Source: Synechococcales cyanobacterium CNB (GTDB lineage Bacteria; Planctomycetota; Phycisphaerae; Phycisphaerales; UBA1924). From it: a DNA stretch of 64,000 nt. Each line of letters opens with the position of its first letter. Position 1 is the first letter of the stretch. Both the position numbers and the translations under genes were made by a program. Below the pieces are notes generated by a model. It searched no databases, was not told the DNA's origin, and was given only the letters and a program-made list of their open reading frames with translations. Below, piece by piece: positions 42,385 to 51,698 of this stretch. Location: contig SZOZ01000001.1 of NCBI GenBank assembly GCA_030263455.1, forward strand, positions 62,001 through 126,000, written 5' to 3'.

Positions 42385-43236
42385 TCAGTCCGGGGTGGCG
42401 GGGCACGTTCCGCAGTCGTTGCAGTCGGCTTCATCCGAAGCCGTACCGCCGATCAGCGGCTGCACGATGCGGCGAGAGGGTGCGATGCCCGTCGCCGAGC
42501 GTTCGACGGCCGTCCAGCACCTGAGAGAACCGGCGACGCGGCCCAATGCTGCCAGCGCCTCAGCCTCCATGCCTCGCGCGTTTCGCATCGCGGCCATCGC
42601 GCGTTCCTCCGCCCTGCGGGCGAACGTCGGCAACCACCAGACCGCGTGATCGTGGAGGAAGAGCCTCAGAGCGTCGGCGCACACTTCGGTGTGTTCGCGA
42701 GCGGCATCTTCGGGATCGCTCTTCCGGGAGTCGCAGAGTTTCGTCAGCATGACGCAGACAAAGCCCACGATGAACTGCGCGTGGTCGTGGCGCCGGGGGT
42801 GCGAGCCGTCGGGCCAGACGCCGAAGGCGCGGTAGAACCCGCCGAGGTCCGCCATGTGTTGGGCGCGCGTCGCGGCATCGTGCGAAGGGAGATACTCGGT
42901 CTCGCAGGGCGGGCAGTCCTGAGAGACGACATGACCGAGCACCCGGCGCAAGGCTCCAGTGCGAGCGTTGCCGGGGAGAGCGAGCCATGCCGACAGGGCG
43001 TTCGGGTCGATCTCTCTGGGCGATCGCTCGTTCAGGCTGAGGCTGCCACCCGGGAGCCCGGCAAACTCCTCTCTGAGCGTATCCCATGCCGCGGAGATGG
43101 TCGTGAGCGTTCCGGGGTCTGGCGTTGGACACGGCGGTTCGCTGAAGGCGTCGGCGAGCGACACGGCCGCGATGCGGCGAACGTGGAGCAACGCCGGGTC
43201 CATCGAGAGTGGGGAAGCGATCGTTGCCGCGTTCAT
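42385..43236 (-). CDS. TorD-family maturation chaperone for the NXR-like enzyme
   Basis: A 283-residue cytoplasmic protein, helical, with HMADLGGFYRAFG and a central HDHAQFIVGFVCVMLTKL segment typical of the TorD/DmsD/NarJ family, which holds the molybdoenzyme apoprotein until cofactor insertion and Tat export. The C-terminus has a Cys cluster (CNDCGTC) not usual in TorD. GAGG precedes ATG 43236. It is the last gene of the NXR-like operon, 11 nt after the beta-subunit gene. Confidence 0.75.
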   Translation of the reverse strand: MNAATIASPLSMDPALLHVRRIAAVSLADAFSEPPCPTPDPGTLTTISAAWDTLREEFAGLPGGSLSLNERSPREIDPNALSAWLALPGNARTGALRRVLGHVVSQDCPPCETEYLPSHDAATRAQHMADLGGFYRAFGVWPDGSHPRRHDHAQFIVGFVCVMLTKLCDSRKSDPEDAAREHTEVCADALRLFLHDHAVWWLPTFARRAEERAMAAMRNARGMEAEALAALGRVAGSLRCWTAVERSATGIAPSRRIVQPLIGGTASDEADCNDCGTCPATPD

Positions 43237-43247
43237 GGTAACCTCGT

Positions 43248-44528
43248 TCAGATTGAGTTGGCGTGCTGCTTCGGGCGTTCGAAGATCGGCTCCTCGATCG
43301 TGATGCGTACGATCTCGGCGTTGAAGTCGTTGAAGCCGATCACCGTGTCGTTGAAGACCTCCTGCGCCTTCGTCGAGCCGTCCGGCATGGTGACGGGGAT
43401 CTCCGCGACCTTCGGCCCCTTCTCGATCTCGAAGCGAGAGATGATCTGCTGCGTCGTTCGGAAGAGCTGCAGAACGGCCAGCAGTTCGCGGTCCGGGCAG
43501 GCGTACTGCTCGAGCGAGCGCTGAACGCCAGGCCCGAACATCTGCTCCAGATAACCGCGCGGCACCCAGCGCGGCGGGATGTAGTAGCCGTTCGGCTCGG
43601 TCCCGAACTGCGGATAGAGCGGCAGCGCGATCTGCCGCTCACGAACGAGGTAGTAGATCGGGTTCGCCGGCTCGTGCTTCCATGTGCCGTCGTCGCCGAT
43701 GTTCACCAGCCCTTGCAGCCTGATCTTGCCCGGGCACGAGGTCATGCAGCGTGTCTCTGCCGGCTCGCCGTCGGGGCTGATGAGTTGGTCCTTGCCCTCG
43801 AGGCGCGGGTAGCACGCGACGCACTTCTCGCTGGTGCCCGTGGTCGAGCGGAACATGGCTTTCTTGTACGGGCACGCCTCGACGCACTTCTGGTAGCCGT
43901 TGCACCGCGACTGGTCGATGAGCACCACGCCGTCCTCGGGTCGCTTGTAGACCGCCTGCCGGGGGCAGGCCGCGAGGCACGCCGGGTAGGTGCAGTGATT
44001 GCAAAGCCGCGCGAGGTAGAAGAACCAGACCTTGTGCTCCGGGAGGCGTTCGCCGGCGGGCAGGTCGCCGCCGGTGCAGCGGGCGTGGTCTTCGAAGATG
44101 TTCGGCGCGGCCCACTCGTCTGCGGTCGGCAAGTATCCGAGTGCGGTCTTGGGGCCGTCCGGTCCGGCGTAGTTCGTCGCTGCCTCGAAGATCGTCTTGC
44201 CATCGAACCGGCCGAAGGGCGACTGCGCCGATCGCTCCGCGGTCGAGTTCCAGACCTGTCGCCCTGGGTTCGCCTTCTCGAGCAGCGTCAGGAGCTTGGC
44301 GTCCCAGAATCGCGGATAGCCGCCGAAGGGCTTGGTCTCGACGTTGTTCCACCACATGTGCTCTTGGCCGCGCCCGAAGGTCCACGTGCTCCGGCACGCC
44401 ATCGAGCAGGTCTGGCAGGCGATGCAGCGGTTGATGTTGAACACGAAGGCGAACTGACGGCGCGGGTGCGCCTCCTCGTAGGGGAAGCTCATCGGTCGTC
44501 CGATGTGCCAGTTGTAGACGGTCGGCAT
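43248..44528 (-). CDS. NXR/NAR-type iron-sulfur beta subunit
   Basis: A 426-residue electron-transfer subunit with four cubane-type cluster motifs: NRCIACQTCSMAC near the start, CNHCTYPACLAACP, CNGYQKCVEACPY and EKCVACYPR...CMTSCPG. The opening VYNWHIGRPMSFPYEEAHPRRQFAFVF and the GQEHMWWNNVETKPFGGYP stretch are characteristic of NxrB of Nitrospira/anammox type and of type II DMSO-reductase beta subunits. It passes electrons between the Mo subunit and the cytochrome. I start at ATG 44528 (GGAGCG upstream) rather than 44639. It is encoded 2 nt after the His-rich small protein. Confidence 0.9.
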   Translation of the reverse strand: MPTVYNWHIGRPMSFPYEEAHPRRQFAFVFNINRCIACQTCSMACRSTWTFGRGQEHMWWNNVETKPFGGYPRFWDAKLLTLLEKANPGRQVWNSTAERSAQSPFGRFDGKTIFEAATNYAGPDGPKTALGYLPTADEWAAPNIFEDHARCTGGDLPAGERLPEHKVWFFYLARLCNHCTYPACLAACPRQAVYKRPEDGVVLIDQSRCNGYQKCVEACPYKKAMFRSTTGTSEKCVACYPRLEGKDQLISPDGEPAETRCMTSCPGKIRLQGLVNIGDDGTWKHEPANPIYYLVRERQIALPLYPQFGTEPNGYYIPPRWVPRGYLEQMFGPGVQRSLEQYACPDRELLAVLQLFRTTQQIISRFEIEKGPKVAEIPVTMPDGSTKAQEVFNDTVIGFNDFNAEIVRITIEEPIFERPKQHANSI

Positions 44529-44530
44529 GG

Positions 44531-44920
44531 TCACGCTCCTTGCCTGCTGTGGTGCTCGGTGGGCTTGCCGGTGGTGGCGTGGATGGTCAGGTCCGCCGGT
44601 GTGAAACGATCGTGCCGCTCGACGACGCGCAGCGTGCACGTGCCCACGCGCGAAGCAGCCTCCGCGATCACGCTTTCAACGCGGGCCGGGCCCATGGCGC
44701 ACAGCGCGGCGTGCAGGCCCTGGTACTCGCCGTCGCGGGCCATCCGGCGCAGTTCCTCGGGTGTCAGTCCCGTCATGAGCAGTTCCTCGACGAGGCACCG
44801 CAGCATGAGGCCCGTGTCGCCGAACACCACGCCGCCTTCGAGCGACATCGGGTGCTCCGGCTCGACGGGCCGAAGGCTCGGGTGGACGGCGTGGGAGTCG
44901 TGTTCGTGGTGGTGCCGCAT
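44531..44920 (-). CDS. Small His-rich protein between the alpha and beta subunits
   Basis: A 129-residue protein with a His-rich N-terminus (MRHHHEHDSHAVH) followed by GLMLRCLVEELLMTGLTPEELRRMARDGEYQGLHAAL, probably a helical domain. I recognise no family. It lies 11 nt after the alpha gene and 2 nt before the beta gene, so it is stoichiometrically linked to the enzyme. Metal delivery or assembly is possible, on the His content alone. Confidence 0.65.
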   Translation of the reverse strand: MRHHHEHDSHAVHPSLRPVEPEHPMSLEGGVVFGDTGLMLRCLVEELLMTGLTPEELRRMARDGEYQGLHAALCAMGPARVESVIAEAASRVGTCTLRVVERHDRFTPADLTIHATTGKPTEHHSRQGA

Positions 44921-44931
44921 GGCGAGTCCTT

Positions 44932-47900
44932 TCAGGCGCCGCGTATGGTGGTGAGTGAACCGAGCAGGTACGCGTCGTTCACCGGCGTTTCGGCGGTCGG
45001 GCCGAACTCGGCGTTGCCCGGTGCCCATGCGCCGACGCCGCCCAGCCCGCCGTCCTCGGCCTTGACGATCCGCACCAGCGTCTCCTTCGGCACGGTGTTG
45101 ATGGCGTGGTTGTCGGCCTCGCCGCCGAAGATGAATGCCATCGTGCCCTTGGCCTTGTGGAAGAGCGTGTCGGTCTGGTGCATGGGCATCAGCCAGTTGC
45201 GAGTCAGCGACTGGTGCCCGCCGTATCGCAGCGTGGACTGGTACCCGGTGCCCTTCGAGAGCGCCATGCCGTCGGGTCGGCTCTCGTGCGCCTGCACGCT
45301 CCGCTCGGTAGCGATCCAGGGCGAGTGCTTCATCATCACAACGCCGCGCGGCCAGGCGGGGTTTACCGTCGCGCGCAGCATGCACCTCGAGACACGCAGC
45401 AGGAAGGCCGCACGCTCGCGCACCGCGGGATCATCGCTCTTGAGCGCGTCCTGCCAGCCGCGGAACGGCCGGTCCTCCGGGTTCGACTCGATGTAGACAT
45501 AGTCCCCGTTCGTGATGCCCAGTTCGCGGGCGTCATCCGGATGAATGTGCAACTGGTGCTCGCCCAGCCCGGGCGTGCGCTTGTCCCTGCGCTGCGGGTC
45601 GGCGAAGTTGGACTCCCACATCTGCGTCCACTCGGTCACCGCCCACGATGAGTGGACACGGTGGCGGCCCTTGGGGGTGATGCCGTAGAACCGATAGCCC
45701 GCTTCCCAGAGCGGGTTTACCGTTCGCTTCACTTCGCTCCACGGCAGGCGAACGTTGCGGATTGTCCGTTGGTCCCAGTGCATGGCCTCGCGCGGCAGGC
45801 CGAAGTCGTCCGGGCGGATCAAGGGGTTCGACGACACGATGACGTTCGGCAGGTACGGCGTCGCCTCGGGGCCTTCGCGGTGGACGACGAAGTTCTCGCC
45901 GTGGCGGATGGCCTCGGGGATGTCGCAGTAGGCGTTGAGGCGGCCCGTGTCCGTCCAGAAGGGAAGGTCGTCATGCACGTTCTCGTAGAACGGCATGCGC
46001 GGGTACGTGCGGAACAGGAAGAGGCACACGCCCGGCTCGCCGTACTTGCCGTCGATGATGTCGGACACGTTGTAGCCTCGCGTCGTGGTCGAGGCGTCAA
46101 GAATCCGTTGGATGTACACGCGCACACCCTCGCGGGGGTCGTCCAGCACGAACCGCCAGTAGTCGGCGAATCGCGAGTCGCCGACTTCGCGTCCGAGCGC
46201 CTCAGCGGACTCGGCAAGGATGCGGACGTCGTCTCGTCCGTCGTGCACCGGGTCGATCCCGCCGCGCCAGACCTGGAGGAAGGGGTTGCTGCACGAGCCG
46301 GTCATTTCCCACGTCTGGAACTCGGGCCATGAGAGGGCCGGAAGGATGATGTCGGAGTACTCGCAGGTCGAGTTGAGTTCGATGTCCTGCGCGACGATGC
46401 AGTCGATCTTCGGGTTCACGTTGAAGAACATGTCGTAGGCGTGCTTCGCATTGTTGAAGAGATTAACGTTCGTGAACCAGAGGAACTTCGTCGGAGAGGG
46501 CATGTGGGTCTTGCCGGTCAGGCAGACCCGGCCGTGCTTCGGCGTCTGCACGATCAGCGGCCGCTCGCCGTGGTTCCAGTAGGCAGGCTCTTCGTCCTTC
46601 GTGCGTTTGACGGGCTTGATCGTTCCGCCGTCGGTCTTTGGGTCGAGGTCGGGCGCGAAGGGATCCTCGTTCAGGTACGCGCCCAGGCCCGCGCCGACGC
46701 CCTTCGCTCCCTGGAACAGCGCGGCCTTGTAGTTGCCGGCCCACGTGTGGCACCCGGTCCCAGGCTTGCCGATCGCGCCCGCCAGCATGAGCGGCAGATA
46801 GAACGCACGGTTGGCGAGCGTCGCGTGGAACCAGTGGTTGATCCCTTCGCCGATGTGGATTGCCACACCGCGGCCGCTGCCGGCGGTCTCCCAGATCTCC
46901 CGTGCGAGCCGCTCGATGAGCGAACGATCGCCGCCGGTGATCTCGACGACCGTGTCGAGGTCGTAGTCGCGCAGGTGGATGCGGTAGGCATCCCAGAGCG
47001 TCATCGCTTCGACCTCGGACCCGTCGGCGAGGCGCAGCGTTCCGGTCCATGACAGGCGAGGCCTGATGCCGGAGCCTTCCATCCGCTTGCCGATCTGGTC
47101 GCGCGTGATCGCCCGAGGCTCTCCCGTCTGCGCATCGATCACGACGAAATCGTGCCCGATCTTCGTGTACTGTTCGTCGGTGATGTTCTGGTCGCGGTAC
47201 GACGGCCCGTCGCGGCTCAGGCCGGGCTGGTAGCCCGGGAAGACGTCAGCGGCCCGCACCCGACGCAGCGTGTCGGTCCGCACGAGCAGCGGGAAGTCGG
47301 TGAACTTCTCGACGAAATCGCGATCGAACCAGCCGTTGTCGATCATCAGTCGTGTGACGCCGAGGAAGAGAGCGGTGTCGGTGACGCCGGGGCGCACGCG
47401 GATCCAGTAGTCCGCCTTGGTCACGCCGGGCGCGTATTCGGGCAGGACCATGACGATCCGTCCGCCTCGCTCCATCAACTCGATGAAGAAGTGCGCCTCG
47501 GCCATCTTGTTCTCGACGAAGTTCGTGCCCACCGAAACGTGCAGCCCGGCATTGCGCAGGTCGTTCAGGTCGATGTCCGAGGTTTGCAGCCCGTGCACGA
47601 ACGGCATCCCCGGCGCCTGGTCGCCGTGCCAGGTGTAGTTCGACCAGGTGCGCCCGCCGAGCGCATCGCCCGATGCCACGCCGCGCACGTGCTGGTCGAG
47701 CAGCGCGAGCATGTTGGACCACCGGTAGATGCCGTACTTGCCCATGACACCGAGCAGGCCCATCCCGCCGCGGAGTTTGAAGCATCGGGTGCCCGCGCCG
47801 TGCGTCTCATCGATCATCTCCGGCTCGTAGCCGTCCGTACGAAGCCGGCGTGCGCCGTCCTCGCCGCTGTAGGTCCGCGCGATCGCGACGGCGGCCTTCG

Positions 47901-48477
47901 CGTGATAGCGGTAGACCTCCTCCCACGTCACGCTGACGAACTCGTCGTCGCCGCGCGTCGTGAACTTGTACTCGTCGCGCAGGGCGGGGTTGTCCGAGAG
48001 TGAGGGGAAGCCGTCGTCCGCCCAGCGCTTCCAGCCCTTGCGGATGAGCGGCCCCGTCAGCCGGTGCGGCCCGTAGACGCGCCGCTGCATCTGGTAGCCC
48101 TTGGCGCACCCGCGCGGGTTCCACGCGGCAGTCGCGCGGTTGCCGTAGAGGTCGCCCACACGCTGCGTCTCGTAGTTCTGCTCCGCGCGCACGAACACGC
48201 CGTTGCGGACGAACGCGCGCAGCCGACAGTTCGCGGTGTCGTTCGGGGCGCAGACGAACGTGAACGTCCGGTCGAAGGCGTACTGATCGCGGTAGACGCG
48301 CTCCCAGTCACGCATCGGGTAGTGCTTCAGCGGATTGTCCACGCCCGGGCCTGCGACGAACCCGCCCAGCCCCGGCCGCCAGGCGAGCGATACCGCGCCG
48401 GACGCCATCGCGGCCTGCAGGAACCGCCGCCGCGTGACGCCGATGCCGTCGTTCATCGGGGGTTCTTCGTTGCGCAT
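44932..48477 (-). CDS. NXR/NAR-type molybdopterin alpha subunit, Tat exported
   Basis: A 1181-residue type II DMSO-reductase family enzyme resembling NxrA of Nitrospira and anammox bacteria; these oxidise nitrite to nitrate or run in reverse. A Tat signal (TRRRFLQA, residues 15-22) puts it in the periplasm. The FeS ligands near the N-terminus read C76, D80, C84, C124: an Asp replaces one Cys. Segments such as RGGMGLLGVMGKYGIYR, YTWHGDQAPG and the TSDIDLND stretch (Mo-ligand Asp probably D301) match my memory of NxrA. GGGAG precedes ATG 48477. It is 13 nt after the cytochrome gene. Nitrate reductase is the main alternative role. Confidence 0.88.
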   Translation of the reverse strand: MRNEEPPMNDGIGVTRRRFLQAAMASGAVSLAWRPGLGGFVAGPGVDNPLKHYPMRDWERVYRDQYAFDRTFTFVCAPNDTANCRLRAFVRNGVFVRAEQNYETQRVGDLYGNRATAAWNPRGCAKGYQMQRRVYGPHRLTGPLIRKGWKRWADDGFPSLSDNPALRDEYKFTTRGDDEFVSVTWEEVYRYHAKAAVAIARTYSGEDGARRLRTDGYEPEMIDETHGAGTRCFKLRGGMGLLGVMGKYGIYRWSNMLALLDQHVRGVASGDALGGRTWSNYTWHGDQAPGMPFVHGLQTSDIDLNDLRNAGLHVSVGTNFVENKMAEAHFFIELMERGGRIVMVLPEYAPGVTKADYWIRVRPGVTDTALFLGVTRLMIDNGWFDRDFVEKFTDFPLLVRTDTLRRVRAADVFPGYQPGLSRDGPSYRDQNITDEQYTKIGHDFVVIDAQTGEPRAITRDQIGKRMEGSGIRPRLSWTGTLRLADGSEVEAMTLWDAYRIHLRDYDLDTVVEITGGDRSLIERLAREIWETAGSGRGVAIHIGEGINHWFHATLANRAFYLPLMLAGAIGKPGTGCHTWAGNYKAALFQGAKGVGAGLGAYLNEDPFAPDLDPKTDGGTIKPVKRTKDEEPAYWNHGERPLIVQTPKHGRVCLTGKTHMPSPTKFLWFTNVNLFNNAKHAYDMFFNVNPKIDCIVAQDIELNSTCEYSDIILPALSWPEFQTWEMTGSCSNPFLQVWRGGIDPVHDGRDDVRILAESAEALGREVGDSRFADYWRFVLDDPREGVRVYIQRILDASTTTRGYNVSDIIDGKYGEPGVCLFLFRTYPRMPFYENVHDDLPFWTDTGRLNAYCDIPEAIRHGENFVVHREGPEATPYLPNVIVSSNPLIRPDDFGLPREAMHWDQRTIRNVRLPWSEVKRTVNPLWEAGYRFYGITPKGRHRVHSSWAVTEWTQMWESNFADPQRRDKRTPGLGEHQLHIHPDDARELGITNGDYVYIESNPEDRPFRGWQDALKSDDPAVRERAAFLLRVSRCMLRATVNPAWPRGVVMMKHSPWIATERSVQAHESRPDGMALSKGTGYQSTLRYGGHQSLTRNWLMPMHQTDTLFHKAKGTMAFIFGGEADNHAINTVPKETLVRIVKAEDGGLGGVGAWAPGNAEFGPTAETPVNDAYLLGSLTTIRGA

Positions 48478-48490
48478 CGAGTTGCTCCCG

Positions 48491-50215
48491 CTAGCGGCCG
48501 CCGGCTGCCTCGCCGGTGGAGGGTTCGATCACGAGCCAGTGCCATCCCGAGACCAGCTTCACGCCCGCGCGGTCGCCGCGCGAACCGTCCCACACCGCGA
48601 ACGCCACGGGCACGCGGCGCGGCGTCATGAGGTCAATGTCGCTCTCATCCCCGGTCGAGAGTGTCCGGAACGCCGTCACGAACCACCGCCCGTTTGCCCA
48701 TAGCGCGGACGCGTTCGTGTGCTGCAGGCTGGGGGGTTGATAAGTGAGGGTGCCGAAGCCGAGCGCGTTCGCTTCCAGAACGGCGTGCCGCACGATCGAG
48801 GCATCGGCGTGCGGATTGCCGGCTCGCGTGGCCGCCAGGTTGTACGGGTCGAGCAGCCGCAGGTCGTCGCCGCGAGCGGACGCCAGCGAGGCGATCGGCG
48901 CGCTACTCGGCGCGGGTGCGAACAGGTAATAGCCGTCGCCTTCCAACGTTCGCGGATCGGTTGCGTCGTGCCGCCGCCCCGTCGATGTGTCGTACTGGCG
49001 GCTTGCCTTCCACTGCCAGACGTTCACCGGCGACGCGGGCGTATAGCCCGGCACCTCGACACCCATCGGCAAGGGAGCGACCTCGTCTCCCATAGCGAAC
49101 ATCACCGCGGCGGCGTCCGGGAAGTCGCCGGAGTCGTGGTCCACGTCGCACGTCGCGTCGTTCCACACGAGCCTGAACGCGACACGATCGCCCGCCCGCA
49201 ACGCCGCGACGCTCACGCTCCTGATCGGCTCGGGTCGCTGCCACAAGGGGCGGAGTGAGATGCTTGTCTCGCGGACGCCGCGCCACGCCGGATGTGCCGG
49301 GTCGTCGAACATCACCGGGTCCGGCTCCTGTGCGAGCACGATCTCCGCGCCTGAGTTCGCGGCTGTTTCCGCGGGCGGCGGGGCAAGGCTCATCACATAC
49401 GCCACCAACGCCCATGCCTTGCGATGACCGGTCGGCGAGTCGCGCTGCCCTTCGAAGAGCATGTCCGCATACGACGGCATGGGCGTGCCGGGCACGCCAT
49501 TGACGATCACTCGGTACAGGTCCTCCGGGGTTGAACCGGCCTTGTACTGTCCCGAAGCGAGGTTCGCGGGATGGATGGGCCTGCCGAGCGAGTCCACCAG
49601 CCCCTCCATCGCGGCCCCGTCGCCGTAGCCCTTCTCACCGTGGCACGTCACGCATCCCATCGAGCGGAACAGGCTCGATCCGTAGGTCGCCAACCCCACG
49701 GTGAACTCGGGCACCTTGACGGCGATCAACGGGCCGCGCGCGGCCGGTGTCGGCACATCGCTCCCCAGATCGTGCACATACTGCGCGATACCCCGGATCT
49801 CTGGCTCCGTCAGCACTCCACCGAAACCCGGCATCGAGCTGCGCGGCATCCCCTCGCGGATCGTCCGCGTGATCGCGTCGAGTATCCGGTCTTCGCCTGC
49901 TCCCGTCGCCGCGAATCGCATCGGGCTGTCACTGAACGCCCTCGGCTTGGGGTAGAGGTGCTGGCCGGCAGGCCCGTCGCCGTGCCCTTCGGGACCGTGA
50001 CAGGCCGCGCAGTGGCGGACGTAGAGCGTCCTGGCTGCTTCGGCGTCTATCGGGTGCGCGACGGCCATGGACTTGGCCGGCCCTGCCTCCTCGCGGCTCG
50101 TGCAACCCGCGAGCGCCAGCGCGCCGAGCAATGCGAGCACGAGTGCGGTTCCGACGGAAGCGGAGGGCAGTCGGACCGGCCGTTCAGGGTCAGGATGCCT
50201 TCTGTGTTTCGTCAT
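48491..50215 (-). CDS. Diheme cytochrome c with ethylbenzene-dehydrogenase-type heme domain (NXR gamma-like)
   Basis: A 574-residue lipoprotein (signal with LALAGC, Cys about 38). Two cytochrome c domains carry CAACH (69-73) and CVTCH (about residue 180); their distal Met ligands are likely in MPRSSMPGFGG and PGTPMPSY. The C-terminal 280 residues resemble the EB_dh domain of EbdC/NXR gamma subunits that hold heme b (LRAGDRVAFRLVWND, then DAAAVMFAMGDEVAPLPMG). So one polypeptide can pass electrons from the FeS subunit to periplasmic or membrane acceptors. ATG 50215 has GGGAG 7 nt upstream. First gene of the operon. Confidence 0.83.
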   Translation of the reverse strand: MTKHRRHPDPERPVRLPSASVGTALVLALLGALALAGCTSREEAGPAKSMAVAHPIDAEAARTLYVRHCAACHGPEGHGDGPAGQHLYPKPRAFSDSPMRFAATGAGEDRILDAITRTIREGMPRSSMPGFGGVLTEPEIRGIAQYVHDLGSDVPTPAARGPLIAVKVPEFTVGLATYGSSLFRSMGCVTCHGEKGYGDGAAMEGLVDSLGRPIHPANLASGQYKAGSTPEDLYRVIVNGVPGTPMPSYADMLFEGQRDSPTGHRKAWALVAYVMSLAPPPAETAANSGAEIVLAQEPDPVMFDDPAHPAWRGVRETSISLRPLWQRPEPIRSVSVAALRAGDRVAFRLVWNDATCDVDHDSGDFPDAAAVMFAMGDEVAPLPMGVEVPGYTPASPVNVWQWKASRQYDTSTGRRHDATDPRTLEGDGYYLFAPAPSSAPIASLASARGDDLRLLDPYNLAATRAGNPHADASIVRHAVLEANALGFGTLTYQPPSLQHTNASALWANGRWFVTAFRTLSTGDESDIDLMTPRRVPVAFAVWDGSRGDRAGVKLVSGWHWLVIEPSTGEAAGGR

Positions 50216-50351
50216 GCGTGCTCCCGTCGTCATCAGCAGATATACAGAGCCTCATGTCCTGATTGCCATGAAACGTCCTCTGCAGAGCCTTGTCAAGAGG
50301 CCTGGCCTGCAACAATATCCAAACAAATACCAGACTATTTCTGCTCGCGTC
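50216..50351 (-). promoter_or_regulatory. Probable promoter region of the NXR-like operon
   Basis: 136 bp between napF and the cytochrome gene, unusually AT-rich for the window (for example 50320-50345 on the plus strand). No clean -35/-10 pair or FNR box can be named with certainty. It separates the nap operon from the NXR-like operon, so the two probably have separate control. Confidence 0.45.
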
Positions 50352-50933
50352 CTAACCGGGTCGATCAGGCAGCGGCATGATCCCGACCGCGTTCACCGGT
50401 GCTGGGCACACCGCGTGGCAGACGCCGCATCCGGTGCAGACCGACTCCACGACGCTCGGGCGTCCCTGCTCGAGCGTGATCGCACCCGCAACAGGGCACC
50501 GTTCCGAGCAGACAGTGCAGAAACTCCCCATCCAGGCGAGGCAGTTCATCCGGTCGATCCACGCCGTTGCCATCTTCAAGGGTCGACCGGTTTGAAGCAC
50601 ACCCGGCTCGCACGCGGCGATGCACGGCGTGTCGGCACACATGACGCACGCCTGCGTATGGGGGTCGATCATCGGCGTTCCCGCCGCTTCGCGAAATCGC
50701 GCCGGCGCGAGCACGATCGCACCCACAGGGCACGCCTCGATGCACGCCCCGCAGCGCGTGCATCCGGCAAGAAACTCCGCTTCCGGTACCGCGCCGGGCG
50801 GGCGATGCACAGGGAGCGGTACTCGGCGCGGCGGTTCCGACTCTCCGCCCGAGCCGAGTGACGGTGATGCACCACGAGCGCCAAGACGCCCACGAAGCAA
50901 GTCGCGACGCGAGATGTCCCGCGGCTCATTCAT
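50352..50933 (-). CDS. napF: NapF-like polyferredoxin
   Basis: A 193-residue iron-sulfur protein with four 4Fe-4S motifs: CTRCGACIEACP, CVMCADTPCIAACEP, CLAWMGSFCTVCSERCP and CTGCGVCHAVCP. The N-terminus SRRDLLRGRLG is the twin-Arg-like start typical of NapF. NapF is thought to help mature or energise NapA in the cytoplasm; an exported NapG-like role cannot be ruled out. It begins 9 nt after the NapB-like gene. Confidence 0.8.
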   Translation of the reverse strand: MNEPRDISRRDLLRGRLGARGASPSLGSGGESEPPRRVPLPVHRPPGAVPEAEFLAGCTRCGACIEACPVGAIVLAPARFREAAGTPMIDPHTQACVMCADTPCIAACEPGVLQTGRPLKMATAWIDRMNCLAWMGSFCTVCSERCPVAGAITLEQGRPSVVESVCTGCGVCHAVCPAPVNAVGIMPLPDRPG

Positions 50934-50942
50934 CGCGTCGCA

Positions 50943-51689
50943 TCACGGCCGCGGCGGAGTGAACACGCGAAGCAACTCTTCGCCGAACGTCGGCGAGAGT
51001 TGGTCGAGGCTGGCCGCCGGGGCGTGGCATTGCACGCAGTTCGTGCGGTCGAGGTGGTCGGGCTTCCACCCGTCGTACCCGTGCTCGCCGTGGCAACTCA
51101 CGCAGTTCGTCCGCATGAAGGTCGTGTGGGGGATGACCGGTGGAGCGCCCGCCCATGCCCGGGTGCTCCCGTACCCGCTTGGGCGAAGACCCTCGAACGA
51201 GTTTCGCGGTCCGCCACCGTCGCCCAGGAACATGCCCGCGGCCTCAACGTGGCACTGCGTGCAGTTCGTCAGGTGCGTGTGCGACGCCATCCGCGCGATC
51301 TGTTCACCGGCACGCAGCCCTTGGGCATGGCAGGCGCGGCAGGCCTGGTACTTCAACTCGCCTACAGGGTGGGGGATGACCGGCGGCGCGCCCTCGTACG
51401 CTCGGAGGGTGGCACGTTCCTCCATCGAGCGCACGCGGGCGGTGAACTTGTCGTCCGTATTCCCAGGATTCGCGCGGTCGGCGGGCACGACGTTCGCTGC
51501 GGGCTGCGAGAGGAGCCACGGCGTGCTGGCCATCGGGGCGGCGCGGTCATCGCCCGTGGTCTGCAAGGGGAGGACGCTCCGTGCGCCAGTCGTCGCAGAC
51601 GCGAGCGCCACCGCCGCGCCGAGGCCGGCGACGAAACCCGTCCACGCAATCTCTCCGCGGTATCGCCTGCGCGGGTGTCCGCGTGACAT
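50943..51689 (-). CDS. Tetraheme NapB-like cytochrome c
   Basis: A 248-residue periplasmic electron donor to NapA. It has an N-terminal membrane helix or signal and four heme motifs, CRACH (117-121), CTQCH (143-147), CVSCH (196-200) and CVQCH (218-222). The NapB landmark APPVIPH occurs twice (101-107 and 182-188), so it looks like two NapB-type diheme units in tandem. GGAGG precedes ATG 51689 (GTG 51695 is the alternative). It lies between napA and the NapF-like gene. Confidence 0.82.
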   Translation of the reverse strand: MSRGHPRRRYRGEIAWTGFVAGLGAAVALASATTGARSVLPLQTTGDDRAAPMASTPWLLSQPAANVVPADRANPGNTDDKFTARVRSMEERATLRAYEGAPPVIPHPVGELKYQACRACHAQGLRAGEQIARMASHTHLTNCTQCHVEAAGMFLGDGGGPRNSFEGLRPSGYGSTRAWAGAPPVIPHTTFMRTNCVSCHGEHGYDGWKPDHLDRTNCVQCHAPAASLDQLSPTFGEELLRVFTPPRP

Positions 51690-51698
51690 GGTCACCTC

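Noticed and set aside
42370-43524. A 384-residue plus-strand frame opposite the TorD-like gene
   Set aside because: Arg/Ala/Val-rich shadow; the minus strand has a family match and correct operon context.
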